A stretch of 64,000 bases of DNA from Candidatus Thorarchaeota archaeon (GCA_016839245.1 JAEOUN010000018.1:15985-79984); one strand, 5' to 3'; positions 33,943 to 43,241 are shown, numbered from the stretch's first letter. Numbers and translations are program-made. Notes: generated by a model from the letters alone, not told the origin.

Positions 33943-34308
33943 ATGTCGGAGGACGATATAACAGAAAGCAAAGGAAAGAAAAAAGCAGACTATGCTGAGG
34001 TCGAATTTGAAATTGGCAGTATTGAATTTGAAGCCAAAGGCCGAAGCGTTGTCGTTGAACGTATGTTCAGATTGCTTCTTGAGAAGATTGAGGAAGGAAA
34101 ACTTGTAGCGGAGTTCAGATTACAGGACGAAGATGAAGAAGAGGAGGAAGAAGAAGAATTCCCTCCCGAAATGATTGAATATGTTGAAGAAGAATCTGAA
34201 CCTTCATTGGATGACGAACCGACCCTCGATCCACCGCCAGCCTGGGACTCACTTGACTCTGAGGAACCAGATGTTACCGATGCAGAACGAGAAGAATTTG
34301 ATCTATAA
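33943..34308 (+). CDS. Small acidic protein, unknown
   Basis: 121 residues from ATG 33943; TTG 33934 is also open. The N-terminal ~65 residues alternate strands and one helix (YAEVEFEIGSIEFEAKGRSV, ERMFRLLLEKIEEG), a small folded domain that resembles an alpha/beta roll. The C-terminal half is disordered and acidic (DEDEEEEEEEEFPPEM, DDEPTLDPPPAW). The upstream TATA-like GTTTATTAAG at ~33900 gives a short leader. The family is not recognised. Convergent with the BCAT gene, 5 bp apart. Confidence 0.6.
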   Translation: MSEDDITESKGKKKADYAEVEFEIGSIEFEAKGRSVVVERMFRLLLEKIEEGKLVAEFRLQDEDEEEEEEEEFPPEMIEYVEEESEPSLDDEPTLDPPPAWDSLDSEEPDVTDAEREEFDL

Positions 34309-34313
34309 TACCA

Positions 34314-35390
34314 TCAATCTACCTCAACTACCCAACCATACGGATCTTCTCGTGCCCCAGATTGTATGCCGGTTAATTGATCAAAGAGATTATGTGTGAG
34401 TTCACCGGTTTGCCCTTTGGATACGACATATTCTTTGTTGTTATACCAAAGAAATCCAATTGGAGCTATGATAGCTGCAGTTCCGCATCCAAACATCTCC
34501 TGAACTTTTCCTGATGAGATACCCTCAAGAATTTCATCGATTGAAATGGAACGCTCTTTAACCGGAAGACCCATGTCTCTTGTTAATGTAAGCACTGAAT
34601 CACGTGTAATTCCTTCCAATATAGATCCAGAGAGCTGGGGTGTTGCCAGCTCATCGTCGAATTTGACGAATACGTTCATTGTACCTACCTCTTCGAGATA
34701 TTTGTGTTCGAGAGCATCTAGCCATAGTACTTGCGAATATCCAACTTCCACTGCTTTTGTTCCAGCGATTAGGCTTGCTGCATAATTGCCCATCGTTTTA
34801 GCCGCGCCAATACCTCCACGAACTGCTCGAACAAATTCGGTCGTGATGTAAATTTTGACAGGACTGAATCCTTCCTTGAAGTATGGACCTACAGGACTCA
34901 GTATTATATAGAAGAGGTATTCATCGGATTGTTTAACACCTAATTTTGGCTGGGTACCTATCATTGTTGGACGAATGTATAGAGAACTACCTTGAAGGTC
35001 TGGAATCCAATCACGTTCCACTCGAAGTAACTGCTTCAATGCATCAAGAGCAAAATCCTGGTCAACAGCAGGCATCACCATTCGCGATGCTGAATTATTC
35101 AATCTTCTGAAATTCATATCAGGACGAAAGAGTAGAATCCGCTGTCCTCGTCGATACGCTTTCATTCCTTCAAAGATGCCTTGACCATAATGAAGACAAA
35201 GAGCTGCGGGACTAATTGATAATGAACCATATGGATGTATCTTTGCACCACTCCAATGGTTATTTTGAAAATTCATTGAAAACATATGGTCTGTGAATAC
35301 GGTACCAAATGGAACTTTCAAAACATCAGAAGGTTTAGATTTCCTCTTTCCTGAGGGAACAACGTCAATAGCAATATCCATCTTCCTCAC
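34314..35390 (-). CDS. ilvE: Branched-chain amino acid aminotransferase
   Basis: 358 residues from 35390; ATG 35381 (MDIAID) is another start. It is a fold-type IV PLP enzyme of the long (BCAT type II, eukaryote/mycobacteria-like) branch. Signatures are CLHYGQGIFEGMKAYR, LFRPDMNFRRLNNSASRM, SLYIRPTMIGT, YFKEGFSPVKIY, GGIGAAKTMGNYAASL, the PLP-lysine region LEHKYLEEVGTMNVF and EMFGCGTAAIIAPI. It interconverts Leu/Ile/Val and their keto acids with glutamate. The glutamate dehydrogenase at 36204 on the same strand would supply glutamate, although a coiled-coil gene lies between on the other strand. Confidence 0.95.
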   Translation of the reverse strand: MRKMDIAIDVVPSGKRKSKPSDVLKVPFGTVFTDHMFSMNFQNNHWSGAKIHPYGSLSISPAALCLHYGQGIFEGMKAYRRGQRILLFRPDMNFRRLNNSASRMVMPAVDQDFALDALKQLLRVERDWIPDLQGSSLYIRPTMIGTQPKLGVKQSDEYLFYIILSPVGPYFKEGFSPVKIYITTEFVRAVRGGIGAAKTMGNYAASLIAGTKAVEVGYSQVLWLDALEHKYLEEVGTMNVFVKFDDELATPQLSGSILEGITRDSVLTLTRDMGLPVKERSISIDEILEGISSGKVQEMFGCGTAAIIAPIGFLWYNNKEYVVSKGQTGELTHNLFDQLTGIQSGAREDPYGWVVEVD

Positions 35391-35535
35391 AGCGGTCTAA
35401 AATAATACAATCTACCTCTTAAGAAAATAGGTTGGATACTTGTTCCAATAAGGCAAGCAGAGTTCTTAAAGAAAAGAGAATGTCTTAAATGAACTTAAAG
35501 CATTCAAAGTTCAAGTAGGATGGAGTGCCTAAGCT

Positions 35536-36141
35536 ATGAGTCACAGAGAAGGAAGCCCCGTAGATGATCAGTTTTACATGGACCCAAAAGAAATACTGTC
35601 GCAATATACTGTAGAATGGGTTTCACTGAGAAAATCCTACGATGAACTGAAACAAAAGTTAAACGAGATTCAAGCTGAACTAAACGCACTTGATAGAAAA
35701 CTCGAAACTAAGTCAATTTCTGAAAAGGAGCATATTAGGTTATATCAACAGAAATGGGCGGAATCTACCCAACTTATCCAAGTAAAAAGAGAAGTAGAAT
35801 CAAGGCTCTACGAAATCCAAAAAGAGATCAGAGCTGCAAATAAACAGCTGAAACAGATGGAAATCGAACGTGAGAGAAGAGAGAGAATAGAACAAGAAAA
35901 GAGTCATGCCATGATTGAATGGATGAGTCTAAAACAGGGTTTTGATTTAGTAGAAGCGCGTCGAGCAGAGATAAATGCAGAAACTGATAGAATGGAACAA
36001 GCACGACGAAGTGGAAAAATATCCGAAGAGAAATACAGACAAGATAGAGTAAGCCAAATTCGCCAGCTTGCTGAGTTACGCACAGTAGAATCAGATGTAA
36101 AACGTCGATTGGCTGAACTACTAGAAATTATTAGAGGATAG
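35536..36141 (+). CDS. Coiled-coil protein with internal duplication
   Basis: 201 residues, nearly all helical. Two ~80-residue halves are homologous: EWVSLRKSYD / EWMSLKQGFD, then KSISEKEHIRLYQQKW / GKISEEKYRQDRVSQ, then EVESRLYEIQKEIR / TVESDVKRRLAELLEIIR. Each half is therefore a helix-turn-helix hairpin with the turn 'G/S-I-S-E-x-E', similar to the C-terminal hairpin of the protein at 10884-11444. A highly charged helix (QMEIERERRERIEQEKSH) joins them. No catalytic motif; a scaffold role is likely. The family is not recognised. Confidence 0.65.
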   Translation: MSHREGSPVDDQFYMDPKEILSQYTVEWVSLRKSYDELKQKLNEIQAELNALDRKLETKSISEKEHIRLYQQKWAESTQLIQVKREVESRLYEIQKEIRAANKQLKQMEIERERRERIEQEKSHAMIEWMSLKQGFDLVEARRAEINAETDRMEQARRSGKISEEKYRQDRVSQIRQLAELRTVESDVKRRLAELLEIIRG

Positions 36142-36154
36142 TAAGTATCTGATT

Positions 36155-36189
36155 AAAAAAAGATGAAGCAGGACTGTAAAAAGCCCTGC
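36155..36189 (-). terminator. Terminator of gdhA
   Basis: On the minus strand GCAGG (complement of 36185-36189) pairs with CCTGC (complement of 36168-36172) around a T-rich loop, followed by a run of seven T at 36161-36155. It begins 15 bp after the gdhA stop. Confidence 0.5.
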
Positions 36190-36203
36190 AAAATCCGTTA
36201 TTT

Positions 36204-37550
36204 TTATGCACGATGACCTTGGTCAACCATTGCATTGGCAACCTTCAAGAAGCCAGCAATGTTTGCACCAACGACATAGTTGCCTTTCATACCGAAGAGT
36301 TCAGAGGTCTTGTAGGCATTAGCATGGATATTCTGCATAATTTGATGTAGTTTTGTGTCCACTTCTTCACGAGTCCAGAAGAAGCGTTGAGAGTTCTGAA
36401 CCATTTCAAGTCCAGAAACAGACACACCACCTGCATTAGCTGCCTTGCCAGGTCCAAAGAGAACCTTATTCTCAAGGAAGATCTCAACACCCTTTGGTAC
36501 AGTTGGCATATTAGCTCCTTCACCAACAGCAAGCACACCATTATCGACTAGTGCTTGTGCTTCTTGGGCATCAACTTCATTCTGAGTAGCACATGGTAAT
36601 GCAACATCACATTTGAGACTCCAAGGACTACCTGTTGCTGAGTAATCCACATTGAAGTGTTCGGCATACTCCTTGATACGACCCCTACGTGTGTTCTTCA
36701 AATCCATTACCCATTCGAGTTTCTCTTGGGTGAGTCCATGAGGATCATGAATCCAACCACTTGAGTCACTCAGTGAAATAACTTTTGCACCGAGTTGGAT
36801 AGATTTCTCTGCAGCGTATTGAGCAACATTACCAGAGCCTGAAATACAGATGGTCTTACCTTTCATGTCTTCGCCCTTAGTCTTGAGCATTTCTTGCACA
36901 AAGTATACACAGCCGTAACCAGTAGCTTCGGGACGAATTAATGAACCACCCCAACCAGCACCTTTACCCGTTAAAACACAAGTACCATGGTCATTTGTAA
37001 TCTTTCTAAATGCACCATAAAGATAGCCAATTTCGCGTCCACCTACACCGATGTCTCCTGCAGGCACATCAATAAATTGACCAACATGACGATAAAGCTC
37101 AAACATAAAGCTCTCACAGAAGCTTTCAACTTCTGCGTCGGTCTTGCCCTTTGGATCGAAATCAGAACCACCTTTAGCACCACCCATTGGAAGGGTTGTG
37201 AGACTATTCTTGAAGATTTGTTCAAATCCCAGGAATTTCAGTATACCCTGATTCACAGTTGGGTGAAATCTTAGACCACCTTTGTAAGGTCCAATAGCTG
37301 AATTGAATTGAATTCTGAAACCTCTATTGACTTGGATTTTACCTTCACGGTCTTTCCAAGGTACACGAAATTGAATAATTCGCTCAGGTTCAGTAATCCT
37401 CTCAAGAATTGAGAACTCTTGGAATTTTGGATATTTCTTGATTGCAGGTTCGAGAGATTCAAGCACCTCTAATGCTGCTTGATGGTAGACCTTCTGATCT
37501 GGGTCTTTCTCGACAACCTTATTGTAAACACTCTCTATGTATTTGTCCAT
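36204..37550 (-). CDS. gdhA: NADP-type glutamate dehydrogenase, bacterial-like
   Basis: 448 residues from ATG 37550 (MDKYIESVYNKVVEKDP), matching the ~447 of E. coli GdhA; the frame is open to 37610. The catalytic region is PMGGAKGGSDFDPKGK, with the substrate-binding ERIIQFRVPW, NSAIGPYKGGLRFHP and PAGDIGVGGREIGY. The Rossmann motif is ISGSGNVAQYAAEK. It reversibly aminates 2-oxoglutarate. The sequence follows bacterial/eukaryotic-microbe hexameric GDH much more closely than the shorter (~415-420 aa) archaeal type, so lateral transfer from bacteria is likely. It supplies glutamate for transaminases such as the nearby ilvE. Confidence 0.95.
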   Translation of the reverse strand: MDKYIESVYNKVVEKDPDQKVYHQAALEVLESLEPAIKKYPKFQEFSILERITEPERIIQFRVPWKDREGKIQVNRGFRIQFNSAIGPYKGGLRFHPTVNQGILKFLGFEQIFKNSLTTLPMGGAKGGSDFDPKGKTDAEVESFCESFMFELYRHVGQFIDVPAGDIGVGGREIGYLYGAFRKITNDHGTCVLTGKGAGWGGSLIRPEATGYGCVYFVQEMLKTKGEDMKGKTICISGSGNVAQYAAEKSIQLGAKVISLSDSSGWIHDPHGLTQEKLEWVMDLKNTRRGRIKEYAEHFNVDYSATGSPWSLKCDVALPCATQNEVDAQEAQALVDNGVLAVGEGANMPTVPKGVEIFLENKVLFGPGKAANAGGVSVSGLEMVQNSQRFFWTREEVDTKLHQIMQNIHANAYKTSELFGMKGNYVVGANIAGFLKVANAMVDQGHRA

Positions 37551-37749
37551 ACTCACACTCACCAGCAGTGATAGACAAGTCGGGTCGAACGGGGCAAGCG
37601 TATAAATCAATCTATTGTGTCATATATTTCAAAAATGTAAAAAATATATGAGATACTTCAAGGTCCATCAAGATACCGTCAAACCATATTATTATGACCA
37701 TACGAAGTTTCATTATCTATGAGATATCAAAAAGATTGAGAGTAGAACA

Positions 37750-38391
37750 ATGCCAACATTTGCACAAGAGTGGGTTTCTCCAATTCTGGAAGTCTTCAAG
37801 AGAGAAAAAATCATTGATACATATAGTATCATTCTTGGATTGAATCCCTTAGGGAATGCATTATGTCGACAGCTCTATGAAAAGAATGAATTTCAAACAC
37901 TACTGATATTTAATTCGCCAGCGTTTTCTACCTGGAATCGGTATCCTATTGATGCAAAAATCCCAGTAGTCCCTGTTCATGGAATGATATCAGGTGATAC
38001 TATGATCATATTTGGGGATGTGATGATAAAAGAATATGATTGGATGACAGACATGCTTTTTTACATCCGGGGAAACGTGCCATCAAGATTCATCGTATCT
38101 ATGGTAACATATGATGGACCTACATGTGGCCAAGTGATATCAAAGAAAGGAGATAGATTACTAAGGAGAATGGATATACCCTTAGGAAGAGCTGATTATT
38201 ATGATGGCATTACTGCGCCATTAATGAGTGTAGGAAATGCCGCAGACTTGGATCCTGTTGTATTGTTTCTGGAGGAATCCAATGATCCCAATATTATATT
38301 ACAAATAGATGACATTTCAGTAAGTCAGCAGGATATCGATAATGCATATCAATTACTTGAGAAAGGATTAGGTATGGATCTCACTTATTAG
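37750..38391 (+). CDS. PAC2-like (proteasome assembly chaperone family) protein
   Basis: 213 residues. The order of features (SIILGLNPLGNALCRQLYEK, IIFGDVMIKEYDW, SRFIVSMVTYDGPTCGQVIS, DGITAPLMSVGNAADLD, VLFLEESNDP and a final ALLL-type helix NAYQLLEKGLGMDL) fits the PAC2 family of archaeal proteasome-assembly-chaperone-like proteins. No catalytic residue is evident and the match is to overall pattern only. The gene stands alone between gdhA (divergent) and the zinc-ribbon gene (convergent, 10 bp). Confidence 0.5.
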   Translation: MPTFAQEWVSPILEVFKREKIIDTYSIILGLNPLGNALCRQLYEKNEFQTLLIFNSPAFSTWNRYPIDAKIPVVPVHGMISGDTMIIFGDVMIKEYDWMTDMLFYIRGNVPSRFIVSMVTYDGPTCGQVISKKGDRLLRRMDIPLGRADYYDGITAPLMSVGNAADLDPVVLFLEESNDPNIILQIDDISVSQQDIDNAYQLLEKGLGMDLTY

Positions 38392-38401
38392 ATTTGAGAG
38401 A

Positions 38402-39118
38402 TCATTCATCCTCTGTTTGCCCGTAACTTCTCCGAGTTTTACCACCCAAGGTTTCAAAATGCTCCTCAATGCTTCTTCGCCCTTCAATCTTATTATCACA
38501 ATCGAGGCACATTAATGCCTTCGTTTCCCGCACTTCAACAATATTGCCACAAGATATGCAAGTCCAAAGGCCACCCTGAAGCAACTTGGTCTTTCTGAAA
38601 ATGGTTCTAGCAATGTCCCTAAGAGAATCTGGACAATCTGAGGAAACACCAATAATCCCTTTTTCTGACCATTCACACAATAATGATACGAGAGTGGTTA
38701 GGAGCTCAATGATCCGAGTTGTGTGTTCCTCAATCTCCATCGATGTTTCAGATTTAACATCTCGAGGAGCTTCTTCAATTTCAGAAATTATCTCGATAAA
38801 GGCGAAAAATGCAGGAGGAGGAAATCGATCTTTCCCCTTGGATTCTACCATCTGACCTAAAACAGCTGAAATCATGAGAGTCTGCGTATAATCCTCAAGC
38901 AGAATCTTTCGTACTTCATCTACTATTTTCTCTGAATTTATCCTGTATTGTTTAACATCCAAATTATTCTCTTTGGCAATCATTTGTACTGATTCAATCA
39001 AGCCTTTGCCTTTCTGCATATTGCGATTTACTTTTTTTGCCACAGCATCGTATGTAAGATTCGAATCATCTGCAAGCTTATGAAGAAGCTCTCGTGCCGT
39101 CAGAATCAACCACAACAC
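38402..39118 (-). CDS. Unknown protein with C-terminal zinc ribbon
   Basis: 238 residues from GTG 39118. The N-terminal helices (ARELLHKLADDSNLTYDAVA, VNRNMQKGKGLIESVQMIAK) recall the helical module that precedes OB folds in archaeal RPA proteins, but no OB motif follows. The middle is helical and acidic. The C-terminal ~50 residues contain CISCGNIVEV and CLDCDNKIEGR, a clean four-Cys zinc ribbon, with a charged tail. A nucleic-acid-binding or transcription-related role is plausible but not shown. Confidence 0.55.
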   Translation of the reverse strand: MLWLILTARELLHKLADDSNLTYDAVAKKVNRNMQKGKGLIESVQMIAKENNLDVKQYRINSEKIVDEVRKILLEDYTQTLMISAVLGQMVESKGKDRFPPPAFFAFIEIISEIEEAPRDVKSETSMEIEEHTTRIIELLTTLVSLLCEWSEKGIIGVSSDCPDSLRDIARTIFRKTKLLQGGLWTCISCGNIVEVRETKALMCLDCDNKIEGRRSIEEHFETLGGKTRRSYGQTEDE

Positions 39119-39281
39119 AGCCTATAAGAGATATGAATTACACGAAGACTTTAATTTTAGGTTATTCCCTAGATATGAATAATATACTTCAAAAAGCTCA
39201 ATGTCTAGGAATGTATCACTTTAGTATAATAGACAAACCTCTTTAAGGTGTTAATTTGGGCGTCAATCGGCGGTCAATGGC

Positions 39282-40268
39282 ATGAAGGACTATGATATTA
39301 TCTTGGCAAGCGGTGCAGAACATCTTGAGAATCGTTTTGAACAATTAGGATATCGTGTCTACACTTCTGATCTGAACTATGATCATAAGCGCATGTTTCC
39401 AAATGCAGACATCTATGTTAAAATTGGAAAGGTTGCCCAATTATCTGGAAGACGTGTGGTTGTCATTCAGAGCTGTACTGGATCAGGTCCTGCTGAATCT
39501 GAGCAATATAGCACCTCTGACCGCGTTATTGAACTCCTTCTTATCTTAGATATGCTATCACGACCACTGGAAGTGGAAAAGACAGGTCATAAGCAATACA
39601 AGTGCACTTCAATTCCTCCACCAAAAAGCGTTGAAGTTGTTCTCACATTTCAACCGTTTGCATTACAAGACAAATGTTTTGAAACAGGAGAAGCATGTTC
39701 GGGTCGTTGGGCAATTGAATCAATTAGCAAAGCATGTAACAAAATGCATGTCGTAAGTCCGCATGCTCCAGACAGTCTGGATTGGATTAGGAGCCTTAAG
39801 GATAGAGGACTTTACAAAATTATAGATGTCATTCCAGATCTGGTTGAACATGCAAAGAAGCAATTCAACTTTGAAGATTGCGTAATTGTTGCTCCGGATG
39901 AAGGCGCTCAAGAGAGATACAAAATTGATGGATTTGGAAAAAGTAGAACGAACTCATTTCGAGTCGAACTCCATGGCAATCTGGATGTTAAAGGATTGAA
40001 TGTGATAGTTATTGATGATCTTACTAAGAGCGGTAGTACATTGCTTCAAGCTAGAGATCGACTTTTGGAGCAAGGTGCAGTTGAAGTCATCTTAGCAGTT
40101 GCCCATGTTGTACCTTTAATAGAGCGAGGAGAAGAATTGCTTGAGAGGTTAGTTGAGAAATGTAACTACAAAATTGTAACTACCAATTCTGTAAATAATG
40201 AAATATTTTGTAGTGAAAACCAAGAACTCTGCTATAACATTGTTGATACATTAATTGAGCATTTGTGA
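39282..40268 (+). CDS. prs: Ribose-phosphate pyrophosphokinase family protein
   Basis: 328 residues. The PRPP-binding loop VIVIDDLTKSGSTLLQA is intact, including the DD, T and G-S-T residues, and the upstream catalytic-site stretch APDEGAQERYKIDGF is present. The N-terminal half has the second Rossmann-like subdomain with YSTSDRVIELLLILDMLSR, which corresponds to the ATP-binding region of PRPP synthetase. It makes PRPP from ribose-5-phosphate and ATP for nucleotide and His synthesis. The linker differs from canonical bacterial Prs (no FSRQD-type motif seen), so it may be the divergent archaeal class. The next gene is a nucleoside phosphorylase. Confidence 0.75.
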   Translation: MKDYDIILASGAEHLENRFEQLGYRVYTSDLNYDHKRMFPNADIYVKIGKVAQLSGRRVVVIQSCTGSGPAESEQYSTSDRVIELLLILDMLSRPLEVEKTGHKQYKCTSIPPPKSVEVVLTFQPFALQDKCFETGEACSGRWAIESISKACNKMHVVSPHAPDSLDWIRSLKDRGLYKIIDVIPDLVEHAKKQFNFEDCVIVAPDEGAQERYKIDGFGKSRTNSFRVELHGNLDVKGLNVIVIDDLTKSGSTLLQARDRLLEQGAVEVILAVAHVVPLIERGEELLERLVEKCNYKIVTTNSVNNEIFCSENQELCYNIVDTLIEHL

Positions 40269-40391
40269 AATATACTTCTAGTAGTCCATTCTAGTGAAAA
40301 AACTTGAAGTCGCCAAATCTGTGCAATTAAAAGAAATGCCTCTACGAAATCCTTTTCTCAGGTGTAACTTGTGGGCTGTTCGTGTTCTATA

Positions 40392-41135
40392 ATGGTGTCG
40401 AACAAAGAATACCATATTGGGATTGCCCCGGGCGAGATTCCTGAATTAGTATTATTGCCAGGAGACCCTGAAAGAGCTAGAAAAATTGCTGAAACTTTCT
40501 TTGATACTCCGGAAGAGATCGCAAAGAATAGAGAGTATTGGAGCTTTAAAGGAATGTGGAAAGGTGTTCCAGTGGCAGTATGCTCAACAGGAATAGGATG
40601 CCCTTCTGCGGCAATCGCACTTGAAGAATTGGTCAAGGTTGGTTGTAAGGTATTCATCCGAGTAGGAACTTCAGGAGCGATAAGTCGCAAAGTATTATCC
40701 GGTGACATCGTAATTTTCTCAGGATCAATTCGTGATGAAGGTACATCAAGACAATATGTACCAATAGAATTTCCAGCTGTCGCAAATCCTGAGGTAGTCC
40801 AAGCACTGACGTTAGCTGCAACAAATCGAGGTGCAAGATACCATGTTGGAATTGGTCATAGTAAGGATGCATTCTACAGCGAACATCCATCGCATGTTGC
40901 GGACCCTGAAGCCATGCGTAGAAAATGGGCAGTCATGAGAAATTCAGGAATTCTTGCCACAGAAATGGAAGCTGCAGCACTGTTTGTTGTTGGCCACCTT
41001 CGAAATGTAAAAGTTGGTACTGCATGTGTTGTCATTGGTGAAAACGTGGAAAAGGAAGTAAAGCTGGAAGGAAAACCACCATTGGATAATTTAATTACTA
41101 TTGCTCTTGATGCCTTAGTATCATTTCAATCATAA
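40392..41135 (+). CDS. udp: Uridine phosphorylase-like nucleoside phosphorylase
   Basis: 247 residues from ATG 40392 (MVSNKEYHIGIAPGEIP); the frame opens at GTG 40371. The PNP/UDP family I signatures are VLLPGDPERARKIAE, VAVCSTGIGCPSAAIALEEL, FIRVGTSGAI for phosphate, and the nucleoside-site ILATEMEAAALFVV. It cleaves pyrimidine or purine nucleosides to base and ribose-1-phosphate. The MEAA motif with preceding T-E is as in uridine phosphorylase. Its position after the PRPP synthetase gene suggests ribose-phosphate recycling. Exact base preference is uncertain. Confidence 0.9.
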   Translation: MVSNKEYHIGIAPGEIPELVLLPGDPERARKIAETFFDTPEEIAKNREYWSFKGMWKGVPVAVCSTGIGCPSAAIALEELVKVGCKVFIRVGTSGAISRKVLSGDIVIFSGSIRDEGTSRQYVPIEFPAVANPEVVQALTLAATNRGARYHVGIGHSKDAFYSEHPSHVADPEAMRRKWAVMRNSGILATEMEAAALFVVGHLRNVKVGTACVVIGENVEKEVKLEGKPPLDNLITIALDALVSFQS

Positions 41136-41146
41136 ATCTGGTGAAT

Positions 41147-41926
41147 TTAGATATCACTAAACCAGAGTTTCTTTTGGACAGCCAAAAGAAGAGACTCGGT
41201 TGTTGATTTATCTAGATTTGAGATTTGAGCTAGCTGTTCAGCGCTGGTTGCAACGAAATCAGTCAATGTTCCGATTCCTGAGTTTAGGATTAGATTGATA
41301 GCTGATTCCTGCAAATTAAGTTCAATCAATACTTCTCTGAGACTAGCGACTGAATCAACTGTAGGCGTTGGTGCTGTTACTTCTGGCATGTCAATATCCA
41401 TCGACTCATCACCTGGCGTTTCAGATTCTTTTTTGTGAGCAAGTTCGGGCATTTCTTTAGCTAAACTATATCTTGCAATAAATGAGGGTCGTAAGAAAAT
41501 AAGGCCAACAATGATTGATGTAAGGAGGACAGGAATAAGAAAAGTACTACTTACAGTAATTCCTTCTATTCGCCCTGAGGGACTAAAACCTATCAAACCA
41601 TCATGAATTCCATCGATGAAAATACTATACCAAGGATCTCCAGAAATATCTGTAAAGAATATTAACCAGAGAGGACCAAATAATCCAAATCCACCAGCTT
41701 CAAAAATCAAAAATTGTCTGAAGATACTTCTCTGTAAGAAATAGATGAATAAAGGCAGAATTATTGATAACGCAATACTTGTTACGAACCAAAGAACATA
41801 GATGTCCCATAAAGTTTCGAGCCCAGCTGCATCAGCACCAATACTAGTTATTTTGATAGCCGCAGCAACCATGAATATTACACCCGGTAAGGCAGCACCA
41901 ATCACTATGCCGTGAGCATATCTCAT
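41147..41926 (-). CDS. Four-TM membrane protein with cytosolic helix-hairpin-helix domain
   Basis: 259 residues. The transmembrane helices are ~5-27, 38-65, 75-93 and 122-145 (for example AAALPGVIFMVAAAIKITS-like, IALSIILPLFIYFL, FLIPVLLTSIIVGLIF). After a disordered linker (ESETPGDESMDIDMPEVTAP), residues ~190-255 form helices with LREVLIELNLQESAINLILNSG and GTLTDFVATSAEQLAQISNLD, a SAM/helix-hairpin-helix-like pair seen in nucleic-acid or protein-interaction modules. The pairing of a membrane anchor and an HhH-like domain is unusual. Family not recognised. Confidence 0.6.
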   Translation of the reverse strand: MRYAHGIVIGAALPGVIFMVAAAIKITSIGADAAGLETLWDIYVLWFVTSIALSIILPLFIYFLQRSIFRQFLIFEAGGFGLFGPLWLIFFTDISGDPWYSIFIDGIHDGLIGFSPSGRIEGITVSSTFLIPVLLTSIIVGLIFLRPSFIARYSLAKEMPELAHKKESETPGDESMDIDMPEVTAPTPTVDSVASLREVLIELNLQESAINLILNSGIGTLTDFVATSAEQLAQISNLDKSTTESLLLAVQKKLWFSDI

Positions 41927-42074
41927 CTATATATCTCACCTCAGAACCACATACGTGATTAGCATTGAGCATGCTTGTCTTTTAGGTGTTTTTAGGATTC
42001 TCTCATATTTTAGAAACAGTGTTTTTGCCTAACTCCCGTCATCCTTATGTGTAACTCAGGGTAAAAAAATATGA

Positions 42075-43172
42075 GTGATTTGTTTGAAGCCGTTCTTTGT
42101 TGTTGGAACAAGACCTGAGATAATCAAGATGGCACCGATAATTCACGAATTTGAGTTAAGAGGAATTGAGCCATATCTCCTTCATACCGGACAACACTAT
42201 TCAGATACTCTTAGTAGTCAGTTCTTCAAAGATATGGATCTTAAAAAGCCCGATTTGAATTTGAACATTGGATCAGGAACGCATTCAGAGCAGACGGCAA
42301 AGGCTCTTGTTGGTATTGAAGAGGCTCTAATGCAGGAAACTCCAGATGTTGTTTTGGTTCAAGGTGATACAAATGCAGTACTCTCTGCAGCATTAGCAGC
42401 AGTGAAAGTAGGAATACCAGTAGGTCATGTTGAAGCGGGTCTAAGAAGTTATGACAATCGTATGCCAGAAGAACACAACAGAAGATTAACAGATCATGTT
42501 TCTAGCTACTTGTTTGCACCAACTAGAAAATCAGCAGATATTTTGAAAGCAGAGAATGTATGGGGGAAAATATTCGTAACTGGAAACACAATCATTGATG
42601 CACTTGAGAGTCGTGTGGCTCTGATAAAAGGCAGGACATCCCTAGCAAGTAGTCTTGGTTTGAAGGAATTTGCGTTACTTACAATGCATAGAGCTGAAAA
42701 TGTTGATGATAAGGACATATTGACTGGCTTGATTGAAGGATTGCTTTCTTTGGATATTGATATAATCTTCGCTGCACATCCGCGAACAATTGCAAGAATG
42801 AAGAAATTTGATTTGTTCCAGCAAGTTTCTGATGCTTCGAAAATGCATATTATTGAACCACCAGGGTATTTAGAATTCTTAGCACTAATGAGAGATTGTC
42901 GTTTCATTTTAACAGATTCTGGTGGAATTCAGGAAGAAGCCACTGCTCCTTCAATTAATAAGAGAGTATTTGTATTAAGGACATCAACTGAACGACCTGA
43001 AGCGGAGGAGTCAGGTCATGCTATGGTTGTTGGTGTTGATCAAAATAAATTTCCAAAACTCATCGCTAATTCCATACAAAGCGGTTTGGACCAACCTAGA
43101 AAGTGTCCTTATGGAGATGGTACTGCAGCCAAAAAAATCGTCGATATACTTTTAGAACCATTAAAAAAATGA
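42075..43172 (+). CDS. wecB: UDP-N-acetylglucosamine 2-epimerase (non-hydrolysing)
   Basis: 365 residues from GTG 42075. WecB motifs are complete: VVGTRPEIIKMAPII, LHTGQHYS, VLVQGDTNAVLSAALA, GHVEAGLRSYD, MPEEHNRRLTDH, TMHRAENVD, AAHPRT and DSGGIQEEA. The enzyme interconverts UDP-GlcNAc and UDP-ManNAc, giving precursors for surface polysaccharide or N-glycan in the cytoplasm. Length equals that of known archaeal enzymes. Upstream and downstream neighbours are not glycan genes, but the GlmU-like gene at 13256 could feed it. Confidence 0.95.
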   Translation: MICLKPFFVVGTRPEIIKMAPIIHEFELRGIEPYLLHTGQHYSDTLSSQFFKDMDLKKPDLNLNIGSGTHSEQTAKALVGIEEALMQETPDVVLVQGDTNAVLSAALAAVKVGIPVGHVEAGLRSYDNRMPEEHNRRLTDHVSSYLFAPTRKSADILKAENVWGKIFVTGNTIIDALESRVALIKGRTSLASSLGLKEFALLTMHRAENVDDKDILTGLIEGLLSLDIDIIFAAHPRTIARMKKFDLFQQVSDASKMHIIEPPGYLEFLALMRDCRFILTDSGGIQEEATAPSINKRVFVLRTSTERPEAEESGHAMVVGVDQNKFPKLIANSIQSGLDQPRKCPYGDGTAAKKIVDILLEPLKK

Positions 43173-43241
43173 AATGTGTGCATATTCCCAAATGGCTTGA
43201 AATGCACCAAATGGCGCTTTAGACTAAGCTTCTCTGTAAAG

